Shown here one piece after another: positions 17,759 to 30,391 of a stretch of 64,000 nt of DNA. Every line of letters begins with the position of its first letter. Position 1 is the first letter of the stretch. The DNA is from Phycisphaerales bacterium (GTDB taxonomy: Bacteria > Planctomycetota > Phycisphaerae > Phycisphaerales > SM1A02), in NCBI GenBank assembly GCA_009691785.1, contig SIAM01000005.1, forward strand, positions 1-64,000, given 5' to 3'. The translations under genes were made by a program, and so were the position numbers. The notes under the pieces were generated by a model that was not told the origin of the DNA, searched no databases, and saw only the letters and a program-made list of their open reading frames with translations.

Positions 17759-18459
17759 GGCTTGGGTGGCGATGGCGCCGCGGCGTTCTTGGCGGAATGC
17801 GTTGATTGCGCGGCAGGAGTTTGTGGCAATGCAGTCGCTGCTTGAGGCGGCGCCGTCACTTCGGCCACGTGTGGCAATTCGGGGACCGCGCTGGAATGGC
17901 CAAACCCAACATCCTTGATCGGCACCCGAACAGGTGTTCTATCCGTAACGGGTTCGTTAAGCATTCGTAATCCAATCGGAACAGTTTGGATTAAATTATC
18001 GCTGGGTAATGCTCCTATTCTTTTGTCAGCACCAGAAGTTTTTCCCTGTATAGCCATTCCCGGCGGCACAGTGGAACCATTTTGCACCATACGAATGCTG
18101 CTGCGTCGCAGGGTGTAAAAATCTGGCTGACCAATGTAATACACCATTCCCGCTGGCCACTGAATAAAAGTTTTCCCTTGCGCAATTCGATACGAACCTT
18201 GGTTAAACACCGCGAAGAGTCCACCTTGAGACCTTACAAATAGATCAGGTCGCCCCGCGACGCCAAACAACTTTTGAAAGTTTGTTGATTGACTTAATTC
18301 GACTTGCTGAATCTTTAACGAAGTCGCCGATACAGATCGATCAACGGTCCCTTGCTCAACAGGCACCAAAGTTCCGGGCAAGCTGGTTTGAGCCGCGGCC
18401 ACGCAAGCAAGAACAAGAATGGAAAATGTGGCGAACATGGAAGTACAAGTGTAGATCAA
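17755..18459 (-). CDS. Hypothetical secreted protein, Ala/Pro-rich C-terminus
   Basis: 234-aa ORF with signal peptide (MFATFSILVLACVAAAQT; start possibly at 18438). Confidence 0.6.
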   Translation of the reverse strand: MIYTCTSMFATFSILVLACVAAAQTSLPGTLVPVEQGTVDRSVSATSLKIQQVELSQSTNFQKLFGVAGRPDLFVRSQGGLFAVFNQGSYRIAQGKTFIQWPAGMVYYIGQPDFYTLRRSSIRMVQNGSTVPPGMAIQGKTSGADKRIGALPSDNLIQTVPIGLRMLNEPVTDRTPVRVPIKDVGFGHSSAVPELPHVAEVTAPPQAATALPQTPAAQSTHSAKNAAAPSPPKP

Positions 18460-18483
18460 ATGTATAAATCGACCGAATGCGTT

Positions 18484-19320
18484 CTAAGGTTGAACCCGCG
18501 TGGTGGCAGAAGGCAAATTTTGCACGCCCGTGGGGGTCTGGACCATCAATCCAATGGCTGGATCGCAGCGCAGAACCACCCCTTCCACCACGCCTTGTGG
18601 CGTGAGAAATTTCATGCGCAATCCCGCGGTCCGGTCAAGTGTTTCATACACCTCTTCAATCACTCGATTGCTTGCGGAAAGATAATGATCAAGGTTGCGC
18701 GTCAGTTGCAGCAGAACCTCTAGACGATCGCATTCCTGCCCAAGTTGCAGCAAACTCACAGCGCGGTTGGTGAGTTCATTTTCAAAGTTGGATTGTAAAA
18801 TATTAATTCCAATTCCAATCAACGCACGATCGCCTTTGCTTTCAATCAAAATGCCGGCAAGCTTTTGTGGCGCCCCGTCACCGCGGGCCACCACGATATC
18901 GTTTGGCCACTTCACGCCTATTCGTGCGGCAACATCGTGTTGCACAACGAAGCGCAAGGTTGTTGCCGTGGCTACAGCCGCGGCCATGGCCAATCGATCT
19001 GGGGATTGCGTTTGAACAACAAATGTCGCCGCGAGACCTTGATGACCCGTGTCAGTCCAATGATTTCCAAGTCGACCTCGGCCAGCGCGTTGTCGACCCG
19101 TCGCAACCACGCACCCAAACGCGCTTGTTGCCGCGATATTTTGCGTGCTGTCGGTTTCGCTCAGCACCGTGGCGGACTTGAAATGCGTCAACCCCACCAT
19201 GGCGTTCTGAAGCGCTTCGCTCCAAAGTTCAAGTGGCGTGTCGCTGTTCGCCGCGTCGTTGCCTGGCGCGCTCTTGCTTGTGCGAATGCGCGCGGCGTTG
19301 TTGTCAGGTTGCGCGCTCAC
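18484..19320 (-). CDS. birA: Biotin--[acetyl-CoA-carboxylase] ligase
   Basis: TDSTQ, GRQRAGRGRLGNHW, VKWPNDIVV, KLAGILIES, IGIGINI: BirA catalytic motifs. Confidence 0.92.
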   Translation of the reverse strand: MSAQPDNNAARIRTSKSAPGNDAANSDTPLELWSEALQNAMVGLTHFKSATVLSETDSTQNIAATSAFGCVVATGRQRAGRGRLGNHWTDTGHQGLAATFVVQTQSPDRLAMAAAVATATTLRFVVQHDVAARIGVKWPNDIVVARGDGAPQKLAGILIESKGDRALIGIGINILQSNFENELTNRAVSLLQLGQECDRLEVLLQLTRNLDHYLSASNRVIEEVYETLDRTAGLRMKFLTPQGVVEGVVLRCDPAIGLMVQTPTGVQNLPSATTRVQP

Positions 19321-20291
19321 AAACGCCCGCCTTTGCGCGGGGAGCTTTGAATGTCCATTGCAAAATCAATTTGCGCCGCGGAGTGCGTAATGGCGCCAAC
19401 GCTGACAAAATCAACGCCCGTCTTTGCAATGGCGGCGATGGTGGCCAGCGTCACGCCGCCACTGGCCTCTAGTTGCACGCCTGGCGCAAGTAGATCGCGT
19501 AAAGCGACGGCCTTGCGCAACGTGGCCACGTCCATGTTGTCCAACAAAATGGCGTCAATCACGCCATGTGGAAGGCGCAACAATGCCTCAAGTTGATCAA
19601 GGGTGTCCACCTCCACCATGGCGAACTTGAGTTTGTTTGTGCGCCGCGCCGCGCCAATGGCGCGCTGAATTTCCAGCGCCATGCTGCGCGGATGTAAACC
19701 CGCGACATGATTGTCCTTGGCAAGAAACGCGTCGAACAATCCCGCGCGATGCGAAACGCCGCCTCCGCAAATCACCGCGTATTTTTCCAGCGCGCGCAAG
19801 CCCGGCGTGGTCTTGCGCGTGTCGCGAATGCGGGCCTTGGTTCCCACGACTTGCTTTGCGAACGAGTTGGTGAATGTGGCCACGCCACTCAGGCGCCCCA
19901 ACAGATTCAACATGGTGCGTTCCACAAGAAGAATGCCGCGCAGCGAACCTGAGATACGAAATACTTTCTGGCCTTCGCAAACCTGTTCGCCATCGTGCGA
20001 ATTGCAGTGAACGGCAAGCGCGGGCTTGACCTGGCCAGCCAGCAACTGCACAAGCCGCGTGCCCGCAAGCACGCCGGACTTTCGCGCCACAACAAATGCC
20101 GTCGCCTGGCGCTGTGCGCTGATCATGGCGTTGCTTGTCACATCGCCAGCGGCGCCAAGATCTTCTTGAAGAAAAATTGCCAGAAGTTTTTTTAGCACCG
20201 CGTCTGGTGGCAATCGCGCGTCCGTGGTGTTGCCCTTGCTGGCTTGCTTCAATAGTTTTTTCTTAGCTTTTTTCTTGCGCGCATTCGCCAT
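19317..20291 (-). CDS. nadC: Nicotinate-nucleotide pyrophosphorylase (quinolinate phosphoribosyltransferase)
   Basis: EDLGAAGDVTSNA, ERTMLNLLGRLSGVAT, DTRKTTPGLRALEKYAV, KDNH, DAILLDNMD, EASGGVTL. Start taken as MANARKKKAKKKLLKQ at 20291. Confidence 0.95.
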   Translation of the reverse strand: MANARKKKAKKKLLKQASKGNTTDARLPPDAVLKKLLAIFLQEDLGAAGDVTSNAMISAQRQATAFVVARKSGVLAGTRLVQLLAGQVKPALAVHCNSHDGEQVCEGQKVFRISGSLRGILLVERTMLNLLGRLSGVATFTNSFAKQVVGTKARIRDTRKTTPGLRALEKYAVICGGGVSHRAGLFDAFLAKDNHVAGLHPRSMALEIQRAIGAARRTNKLKFAMVEVDTLDQLEALLRLPHGVIDAILLDNMDVATLRKAVALRDLLAPGVQLEASGGVTLATIAAIAKTGVDFVSVGAITHSAAQIDFAMDIQSSPRKGGRL

Positions 20292-20315
20292 GCTTCCGAT
20301 GGTACGCTTGTCCAC

Positions 20316-20732
20316 ATGGCCAGCATATTTACCCGCATTATTGGCGGCGAAATCCCCTGCCACAAACTTTTTGAGAACGATTTAGTGATTGCGTTTTTGG
20401 ATGTGAACCCGCTTTCGCCGGGCCACACGCTTGTGGTTCCCAAGCAAGAAATGGCTGAATTACACATGCTTTCGCCGGCTAGTGCGGCGGCATTGGGCGC
20501 GGCGCTGCCGCTGGTGGCCGGCGCCGTCATGAAAGCGACCGGCGCGGCGGCGTACAACATTCTGCAAAATAACGGAGCACTTGCGCATCAGGAAGTTATG
20601 CATGTGCACTTTCACATTATTCCCAAATATAAGGACGGCCGCGGGCTTGCGCTGACATGGAAGCCCGGCGCCATTGATCACGCCAGCGCCGCCGAATTGA
20701 CCACGCGCGTGACACACGAGTTGCGCGCCTGA
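20316..20732 (+). CDS. HIT family (histidine triad) protein
   Basis: FTRIIGGEIPCHKLFEND, NNGALAHQEVMHVHFHIIPK. Confidence 0.95.
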   Translation: MASIFTRIIGGEIPCHKLFENDLVIAFLDVNPLSPGHTLVVPKQEMAELHMLSPASAAALGAALPLVAGAVMKATGAAAYNILQNNGALAHQEVMHVHFHIIPKYKDGRGLALTWKPGAIDHASAAELTTRVTHELRA

Positions 20733-20893
20733 AAATGCGCGCGCGAATAGAAGTCCGTTGCGACAAAGTTCCACACGCATATGAAATACTCCGCGCCTGA
20801 AAATGCGCGCGCGAATAGAAGTCCGTTGCGACAAAGTTCCACACGCATATGAAATACTCCGCGCCTGAAAATGCGCGCGCGAATAGAAGTCCG
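20725..20893. repeat. 68-bp tandem repeat, about 2.5 copies
   Basis: Identical units starting at 20725, 20793 and 20861 (GCGCCTGAAAATGCGCGCGCGAATAGAAGTCCG...); third copy truncated after 33 bp. Confidence 0.97.
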
Positions 20894-20912
20894 AACTGAA
20901 ATTGCTATTGAT

Positions 20913-22268
20913 TTACGGAAACACGCCGCGCAACTCATGCACGCGTCCAATTTGCTCCACCGCCGCGCACATGGCCGCGGTTCGCAAATCACATTCAAAG
21001 CGGTGGCGCGCCAAGCGCGTTCTTCGCGCCGCTAAAATCATTTGCTGGCTCAATCGCTCCTCCACTTCGGTGGCGCTCCAAATTTCAGAGCCCTTGTTCA
21101 TGACCCACTCAAAATAACTGGCAACTAAACCGCCGGCGTTGCACAAAATGCTTGGAAGCACCTCTATGCCGCGCTGCAAAAATATTTCATCGCCCTCGGC
21201 CGTGGTGGGCAGACTGGCCGCTTCCGCAACAACTCGTGCCGTGATCAACGATGCCGCCTCCGCGTCCAACATGCGCTCAAGCGCGGCGGGAATGAACACA
21301 TCAACTGGGGCGCTGTAAAAATCATTTGGCTGAACGGCTTGCGCCTCCGCGAATCCAATCACGCCACCATTCGCGTGCACGTGACGCGCCAACTCCTGCG
21401 CGTCAATTCCTCGGTCATTGCGCACCGCGCCGGTGTCGTCCATGACGGCCCCCAACAAAGCGCCGCGCTCCTGCAAAATGCGCGAAGTCCAACTTCCAAC
21501 TTTGCCAAAGCCAAGCACGCTGAAGCGCAAGCCTTCAAGCGACAAATCAAAATCAGGAAGCAACTCCTCAAGCACCGTGACCATGCCCATGGCGCTGGCG
21601 CGGTCGCGACCAGGACAGCCACCAAGTTCAACGGGCTTGCCAGTGACGGCGCGCGTGACATCTTGTCGACCATGCTCGGGAGTGGTTTGCGCGAATGTGT
21701 CGGCAAACCACGCCATGACTTGCGCGTCCGTACCAACGCCCGGACCGGGAATGTCGTAGTCGGGGCCAATCTGATTGCTGATGGCGGAACAAAATCGGCG
21801 CGTAACACGCATGAGTTCGTCCTTGCTGAGTTCGCGCGGATTACAACGCACGCCACCCTTGGCGCCGCCAAATGGAAGACGCATAAGGCTGCACTTCAGC
21901 GTCATGACCATGGCCAGACCCTTCATTTGATCCAGCGTGACATGCGGATGAAATCGCAGACCGCCCTTGTATGGACCAAGCGCGTTGTTGTGTTGAATGC
22001 GGTAGCCAGTGAAAAGACGGTGTTGTCCGTCGTCCATGAGCACTGGAAAGTGAACCACGATTTCATTCTTGGGTTGCGCCAACATAAGTTGATGCGAACG
22101 GCGCATGCCGGTGAGTTGCGCGGCGGTCAACGCTTGTTGCAAGACTTGGTGGAATAAATTGTCTGCATCTGGAATGACTTCCAAGTGCTCAAGCAAGACG
22201 CGTTGATCTTGGGGCGGGTGTCCAAGTGAAAATGAATCCGAAGATGTGGTTGGTTTTTGATGTTGCAT
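20913..22268 (-). CDS. gdhA: Glutamate dehydrogenase family
   Basis: GYRIQHNNALGPYKGGLRFHPHVTLDQMKGLAMVMTLKCSLMRLPFGGAKGGVRCNP, ISNQIGPDYDIPGPGVGTDAQVMAW. Start taken as MQHQKP at 22268. Confidence 0.93.
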   Translation of the reverse strand: MQHQKPTTSSDSFSLGHPPQDQRVLLEHLEVIPDADNLFHQVLQQALTAAQLTGMRRSHQLMLAQPKNEIVVHFPVLMDDGQHRLFTGYRIQHNNALGPYKGGLRFHPHVTLDQMKGLAMVMTLKCSLMRLPFGGAKGGVRCNPRELSKDELMRVTRRFCSAISNQIGPDYDIPGPGVGTDAQVMAWFADTFAQTTPEHGRQDVTRAVTGKPVELGGCPGRDRASAMGMVTVLEELLPDFDLSLEGLRFSVLGFGKVGSWTSRILQERGALLGAVMDDTGAVRNDRGIDAQELARHVHANGGVIGFAEAQAVQPNDFYSAPVDVFIPAALERMLDAEAASLITARVVAEAASLPTTAEGDEIFLQRGIEVLPSILCNAGGLVASYFEWVMNKGSEIWSATEVEERLSQQMILAARRTRLARHRFECDLRTAAMCAAVEQIGRVHELRGVFP

Positions 22269-22379
22269 AAAAAATCCTTTACGAGGTGTTGTATTCGCAT
22301 TCAAAGCGTTTAAGGCTGCACAATTGCCGTGAAATTTATAAAAATACACGCCCCAACACAAATTTCATTCATAAAACCG

Positions 22380-23245
22380 CTATTTACTAATGAATTCCAC
22401 AACGCCCCAATGCTCCAACCGATGCATGTCGACCGCCCATTGCGGAGTCCAGACCCAGTTGAACTCTGACGTTCCAGGTTTCTTCACATAGGTCGAGCCA
22501 ACTTTTTCAAGTTGCCACTCCACACGTGAAAAGTTCATGCGCCACTTCTCGCCTTCACTTGGAAAGTCACCATCGCGGATATTTTCTGCCCTGTCGTTGG
22601 ACACTGTCTTTGGCGGACGCAGGCACTTGAATGGAATTTTAATTTCAACCGTCCAACACTTGTCCGTATCTGTGGAATTATTCGCTGTGCCAACGCAGTT
22701 GACTACACCCTGAATACCTTCACAATCCCATTCGGGATGGGCGGTTCCCCCAAGCCGATATTCCTTGTCCATATAAAGATCAAAAATAGACCCAAGGATA
22801 TTGAATTCAATTTCGTAATAAGAAGCCATGTCGCCGTCGGGATCAATGAATATTTCAAAGTCGTGCTGAGAAAAAATAACCATGTCGTTCTTGTCTATGG
22901 TGCCCCACAAATCAGGCTCTACTATAAATGCGGCGACATACAAAAATTCTGTATCCCACAACATCTTCATCCATGTTGCGTAGCACGGACTTGGCATGCT
23001 TGGCCCTTCGATATCAAGAAAGGCATCACTCCACGGTGCCCGCCTCCATGGATTCTCTACCTTTTTTCCATCGATCAAGAGGGGTTCTTCCAACAAGCCA
23101 TCCAGGGTTGGCGCTAGCGTTGTCCTGATACAGGGATAGTGGCGCACCGTGCCAGGAACCATTTCCCGCGGCCAAGGTCCGTACGCAATATCTTGGCACG
23201 AATTCAACGCACACAGCGCCGCAAGAAATATGCTTGCCTTCAATC

Positions 23246-23249
<4 letters not shown>
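22380..23249 (-). CDS. Carbohydrate-binding family 9-like (CBM9-type) secreted protein
   Basis: [10 protein letters not shown]...[53 protein letters not shown] start overlapping the ppdK stop. Confidence 0.75.
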
Positions 23250-26155
<2,906 letters not shown>

Positions 26156-26282
26156 AAAAACCTCTGAAATGTGTGAGTTGAACCAAATAATTGCGGCGGG
26201 CGCCGCGGACTTGTAAGGATATTGATTTTGCGTTTTTTCGCACGATCGCATCAAAATGGCTTGAAATGCCTAGCATGACGGC

Positions 26283-27731
26283 ATGTCCCCCGCTCAACGC
26301 CTTGACTGGAATGTGCAGCCACTTGATGTGCTGCGTCGTTGGCCGCGCTCTGTCGCGTTGGCGGCGCTTCTTTCAGGCGATGATTCATGTTGGTCGCGTG
26401 TCAGCGTGATTGGTGTTCCAAGCCAGTGGAAGATTTTGCGCGGCCAAGAAGGATTGACCAAACACGATGTGTTGGCATGGATTCGCTCGCTTGATGTCGC
26501 GCGCGCCGACACACATTCCACTTCGAATGACGGTCCGCCGATGGGCGCGGGTTGGTTCACGCAATTTTCCTACGAACTTGGCGGCGTGTTGGAACCGACG
26601 GCGTGCGCAAATCCAAATTCATTCAATGCTCAGTCCAACAATGACACGCGCATTCACGAAGAGTTGCGCGGGGGTGACACAAAGTTGTCTTATGAAACGA
26701 CTCAGCTTTGCGAAATGGAAGCCGTGAACAACACGGGAACATTGCGCGCAACTTCTGCGCAATGGCCGCTGGCGCAAGCCGCGCGGTGCGATCAAGCATT
26801 TGTGTTTGATCATGTGGCGCAGCAATGGTGGTCCATTGGTGGCGCGCTTGATGCGATTCAATTGAGCGACGACGACGCGATGGACCACTGCGAATGCGCA
26901 GCGCTACAGGAAGAAACTTCCGACAAGCAGTACGCCAAAGCCGTGGCCCGAACAATTGCGCTGATCCATGCCGGCGATTTGTTTCAAGCCAATATTGCGC
27001 GCCGTTGGCGGAGCGAGTTGCGAGGCTCGCCGCGCGCCTTCGCCCACTTGGCTTTAAGCAGCAGTGCCGCACGCTACGGCGCGTGGTTGGAAACCGACAA
27101 TGGAATGTTGGCCAGCATGAGCCCCGAACTTTTTCTTGAGCTTGACGCCAACAGGCGCGTGATTTCGCGTCCCATTAAAGGCACGCGCTCCAGCGAAGTG
27201 GGCGCCGAGGAGTTGGCGGGCAGCGAAAAAGATGCGGCCGAACTGCACATGATTGTCGACTTGATGCGCAATGATTTGTCGCGCGTATGCCAGCCTGGGA
27301 CGGTGCGCGTGCGCCAAACGCGCGTGATGGAGACGCACGGAACAGTGGTGCATGGCGTGGCGGAAATTCACGGACAACTTCATGACACATGCGATCGAGC
27401 CCAGTTGTTGACCAGCACATTTCCACCAGGCTCAATCACGGGCGCTCCAAAAATTCGCGCCATGCAAGTGATTGATGAACTGGAAAATTTTGTGCGCGGG
27501 CCATACTGCGGCGCCATTGGATATTTCGCCGACACAGGCGCCATGAAATTAAGCGTGGCTATACGCACCGCTACTTTGCGCCAAACTTTGCCCAACACAT
27601 TCGCCCTGACCTACGCCGCGGGTTGCGGAATTACCAGCGATTCAAAGCCCCATGAGGAGGTTGCTGAGACCCACGCCAAAGTTCGCGTGTTGGAGCAGGC
27701 AATTCAAGCCGCGCAACCTTCGCATATTTGA
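26283..27731 (+). CDS. pabB: Aminodeoxychorismate synthase component I / anthranilate synthase component I family
   Basis: SPELFLELDANRRVISRPIKGTR, GSEKDAAELHMIVDLMRNDLSRVC, STFPPGSITGAPKIRAMQVIDELE, GAIGYF. Confidence 0.88.
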   Translation: MSPAQRLDWNVQPLDVLRRWPRSVALAALLSGDDSCWSRVSVIGVPSQWKILRGQEGLTKHDVLAWIRSLDVARADTHSTSNDGPPMGAGWFTQFSYELGGVLEPTACANPNSFNAQSNNDTRIHEELRGGDTKLSYETTQLCEMEAVNNTGTLRATSAQWPLAQAARCDQAFVFDHVAQQWWSIGGALDAIQLSDDDAMDHCECAALQEETSDKQYAKAVARTIALIHAGDLFQANIARRWRSELRGSPRAFAHLALSSSAARYGAWLETDNGMLASMSPELFLELDANRRVISRPIKGTRSSEVGAEELAGSEKDAAELHMIVDLMRNDLSRVCQPGTVRVRQTRVMETHGTVVHGVAEIHGQLHDTCDRAQLLTSTFPPGSITGAPKIRAMQVIDELENFVRGPYCGAIGYFADTGAMKLSVAIRTATLRQTLPNTFALTYAAGCGITSDSKPHEEVAETHAKVRVLEQAIQAAQPSHI

Positions 27732-27766
27732 ATTGTTGCGGCGCGCCTGAAGATTTCGCCGGCGCA

Positions 27767-28639
27767 TCAATGCGGCAGAATTTGCTTGGCTTGTACACGC
27801 TGCACATAGCTTGCAATTTGCGCGGCCACCGTTTTCTGGTGCTCTGGATTGAAAGAAAAATCAAACGCAATTCCAGCGTAGGTGTTGTGCATGGAATCAA
27901 TGTGCGTGTGCACAAGTTTGCCCGTGGCCACAAGTGGAACCGGATTGTCCTGGCCCAGCGCAATGCGAATCCAAAAAATACGATGGCGCGAAAGCGCGCG
28001 GGCTTCGTTAGAGGCAATGCGAATTCCCACTCCGCCGCCGCCAACATTCATCAGCGTGCCTGTAATAGATGGCCCCATGTTTGGCATGAGCGCTTCATTG
28101 CCGCTTGATGCGTCAACGTCAACTTTTTCGCCACGAGAATGTGATTCAAACGCCAACTCATTGGCGCGCTCGGCAACACCAACGCTGCGCGACTCCAACA
28201 ACGGCCACATGGTGGCTTGCGGAAGTTGCAATCCCTGCAAATCAAATCGATCATTGTGGCGCTGGCAACGCTTAATGGAATCGGGCTGCGCCAAAAAAAG
28301 CGAAAGCGTGTGCGAAGCCTTTGCGGGAGCCGGCAAAATGCTGGTTTGAAACGCGAACCGATTTTGACCAATCACAAACGCCGCCACCAACTTCACGCCC
28401 TCCTTCAATTGCACCGTGCGACCAAGCGCTTGCGGAGATTCCACCTCAATCGAAGTCTCAAGCAGCGCGATCAATTGACTTCGCCAGATAATGTCCACGC
28501 CATCTTCAGGCGCGCCATTCGGACGCGCCACGGCTAACTCCAAAGCGCCGCGACGTTCAAGCACTTGTTGCAGGCTTTTGTGCCAATCGGTATTGCGACT
28601 TCTAGATGCGGGCATGTTTGTAGTGTAACTGCGGCGCAT
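27767..28639 (-). CDS. PilZ-domain (YcgR-like) protein, putative
   Basis: 290 aa; RxxxR (QRHNDRFDL), later NVGGGGVGI resembling D/NxSxxG, SFNPEHQ near the end. Confidence 0.55.
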   Translation of the reverse strand: MRRSYTTNMPASRSRNTDWHKSLQQVLERRGALELAVARPNGAPEDGVDIIWRSQLIALLETSIEVESPQALGRTVQLKEGVKLVAAFVIGQNRFAFQTSILPAPAKASHTLSLFLAQPDSIKRCQRHNDRFDLQGLQLPQATMWPLLESRSVGVAERANELAFESHSRGEKVDVDASSGNEALMPNMGPSITGTLMNVGGGGVGIRIASNEARALSRHRIFWIRIALGQDNPVPLVATGKLVHTHIDSMHNTYAGIAFDFSFNPEHQKTVAAQIASYVQRVQAKQILPH

Positions 28640-28716
28640 TGCGGTTGCAGAGAAGGCATGAGCGTGGTCGTGAGATGAGTAACGGCAATTCCAATATTGA
28701 TTTCATGCGCATCGGC

Positions 28717-30090
28717 TTACGAGAGGCCGCGCAGACGATCAACCGCCGGCAACAATTCCGTCCACACTTCGGAACTTAAATCACCCTCGGGAAGTTCAAC
28801 GCGCCAGTCCGTGATGTTGGCCACGGCCACGCGCACACTGGATCCCTGTGCCAAATCAGGTCGACTATGCGGTTGATCAAGCAGCACGGTGTCAAGCGAG
28901 TCACCTTCAAACTTGCGAACAATAAACCACGCCTGCTCAACGCGGTCGGGGTCCGTTCCGCCTTCAAGCGGCGCCTGCACCTGAAAAGATTTTTCCACCA
29001 ACGCTTGATGCGCGGCGTCATCACTGCGGCGCAAACTTGCGAAGGCCGTTGCAAAAACATCAAAGTGGCGGCGCGCGCGCGAAGCCGTTGCGTCAATAGC
29101 GTGCTCGGTTGCGAACAACGCGGCGTGACCGGTCTCCAACGCGGCAATGACTTTCGCGGGCCATGTCCACACTTTTTTAAATTCACCAACTGCTTCCGGG
29201 TGGCACACCACCGCGCGCACGCCAAGCAGTGGGGAAAACCCTTCCTCGCTGCGCGCCGCGGCGCGGAATGAATTTGATCCAGGCGCGCCATCATGCGCGG
29301 TCACGGCAACTTCTTGCCACGGCTGCAAACACACTTCAAGACCCGGCCCCACTTCCACTTTCTCGCCAACCTCCGGCATCTCACCTTCAAGCAGCAAGCC
29401 AGCCATGGCGTCGATTAAAATTAAACCGGCGCGCACATGCTTGGCGGGAATTTCCATCAACTCAAGTTCAGGCCGACCGCAGCGCCACAAGCCCGTGGTG
29501 AATAAAAGTGTGGGACGATCTTCGTTGGCCTCCTCGCCTGCAACACCAACTCCGCCCACGCGCCACAACCAACGCTCATGCGGCTTGGCCTCGGGCAAAA
29601 TAAATCCGGTCTCCAAAGTTTCGCGCGGCATGAATTGACCCGTGACCGCGTCCAAAATTCCAGCGACATCGCTCAGCGCGCCGGCCAACAGCGACACCAC
29701 GCGAAAGTACGCCTCGTGCGGCTCGCTTTGCGGCAACACCACTTGCATACGCACCACCCACTTGCAATCACGAATCGCTTGCAGTCCCTCTTCATCTTGG
29801 ATTGGAATGGCCGACTCCGCCCACACCACCGCTGGCGCATCCATGCCTTCAAGCGTGAAGGCCATGACCCACAACACGCTGTCCTCTTCGTTTTCTGGAG
29901 ATTGCGCGTCAATGTCGCGCCCCAACCACGCCGCGAACGCGCTGCCAATTTCCTCACGCGTTGGCGCCTCTTGATGCGGCCAAAACACCACCCAACTTGA
30001 TGGAAACGGCTCGTCAAGCGTCCAAGGCGACCCACTTTGGAGGTGGTTGTCAGGCTCTTTGGGCTCTACATCGTCGGGTTCTACATCCAT
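28717..30090 (-). CDS. DUF2314-like (C-terminal) protein of unknown function
   Basis: 457-aa ORF; C-terminal EQAWFIVRKFEGDSLDTVLLDQPHSRPDLAQGSSVRVAVANITDWRVE resembles DUF2314. Confidence 0.6.
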   Translation of the reverse strand: MDVEPDDVEPKEPDNHLQSGSPWTLDEPFPSSWVVFWPHQEAPTREEIGSAFAAWLGRDIDAQSPENEEDSVLWVMAFTLEGMDAPAVVWAESAIPIQDEEGLQAIRDCKWVVRMQVVLPQSEPHEAYFRVVSLLAGALSDVAGILDAVTGQFMPRETLETGFILPEAKPHERWLWRVGGVGVAGEEANEDRPTLLFTTGLWRCGRPELELMEIPAKHVRAGLILIDAMAGLLLEGEMPEVGEKVEVGPGLEVCLQPWQEVAVTAHDGAPGSNSFRAAARSEEGFSPLLGVRAVVCHPEAVGEFKKVWTWPAKVIAALETGHAALFATEHAIDATASRARRHFDVFATAFASLRRSDDAAHQALVEKSFQVQAPLEGGTDPDRVEQAWFIVRKFEGDSLDTVLLDQPHSRPDLAQGSSVRVAVANITDWRVELPEGDLSSEVWTELLPAVDRLRGLS

Positions 30091-30211
30091 TCAAGTTCTT
30101 TCAGATTGGGCGACTTATCTTATAGGATCTTGCGGCAAAGTTGTTGGCGCAATAATGAACTAATTTAAATATGTCTCTTGCATTGCGCGCTAGTCGGGCT
30201 ATTGATGAAGT

Positions 30212-30328
30212 ATGTCATTTGATTCCGTCCGATCCCTGCTGACGCGCCTTGTACGAATTGTGCTGGGCTCTAAGCCAAAGCCAGTTCTAGTGCGCGTAAG
30301 ACCGGGACCGAGACGGAGCGTTCGTTAA
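30212..30328 (+). CDS. Candidate small basic protein (38 aa)
   Basis: ATG 30212 to TAA 30328: MSFDSVRSLLTRLVRIVLGSKPKPVLVRVRPGPRRSVR, followed by an intrinsic terminator. Confidence 0.4.
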   Translation: MSFDSVRSLLTRLVRIVLGSKPKPVLVRVRPGPRRSVR

Positions 30329-30355
30329 CCCTTTCATCGAACGAATAAATGATTG

Positions 30356-30391
30356 GCAAGCCTCGACCTCGTGCGAGGCTTGCTGCGTTTT
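30356..30391 (+). terminator. Intrinsic terminator
   Basis: GCAAGCCTCG-ACCTCGTG-CGAGGCTTGC (perfect 10-bp stem) followed by TGCGTTTT. Confidence 0.75.

Noticed and set aside
21339-22157. 272-aa plus-strand ORF antisense to gdh
   Set aside because: Fully inside gdh; no recognisable motif.
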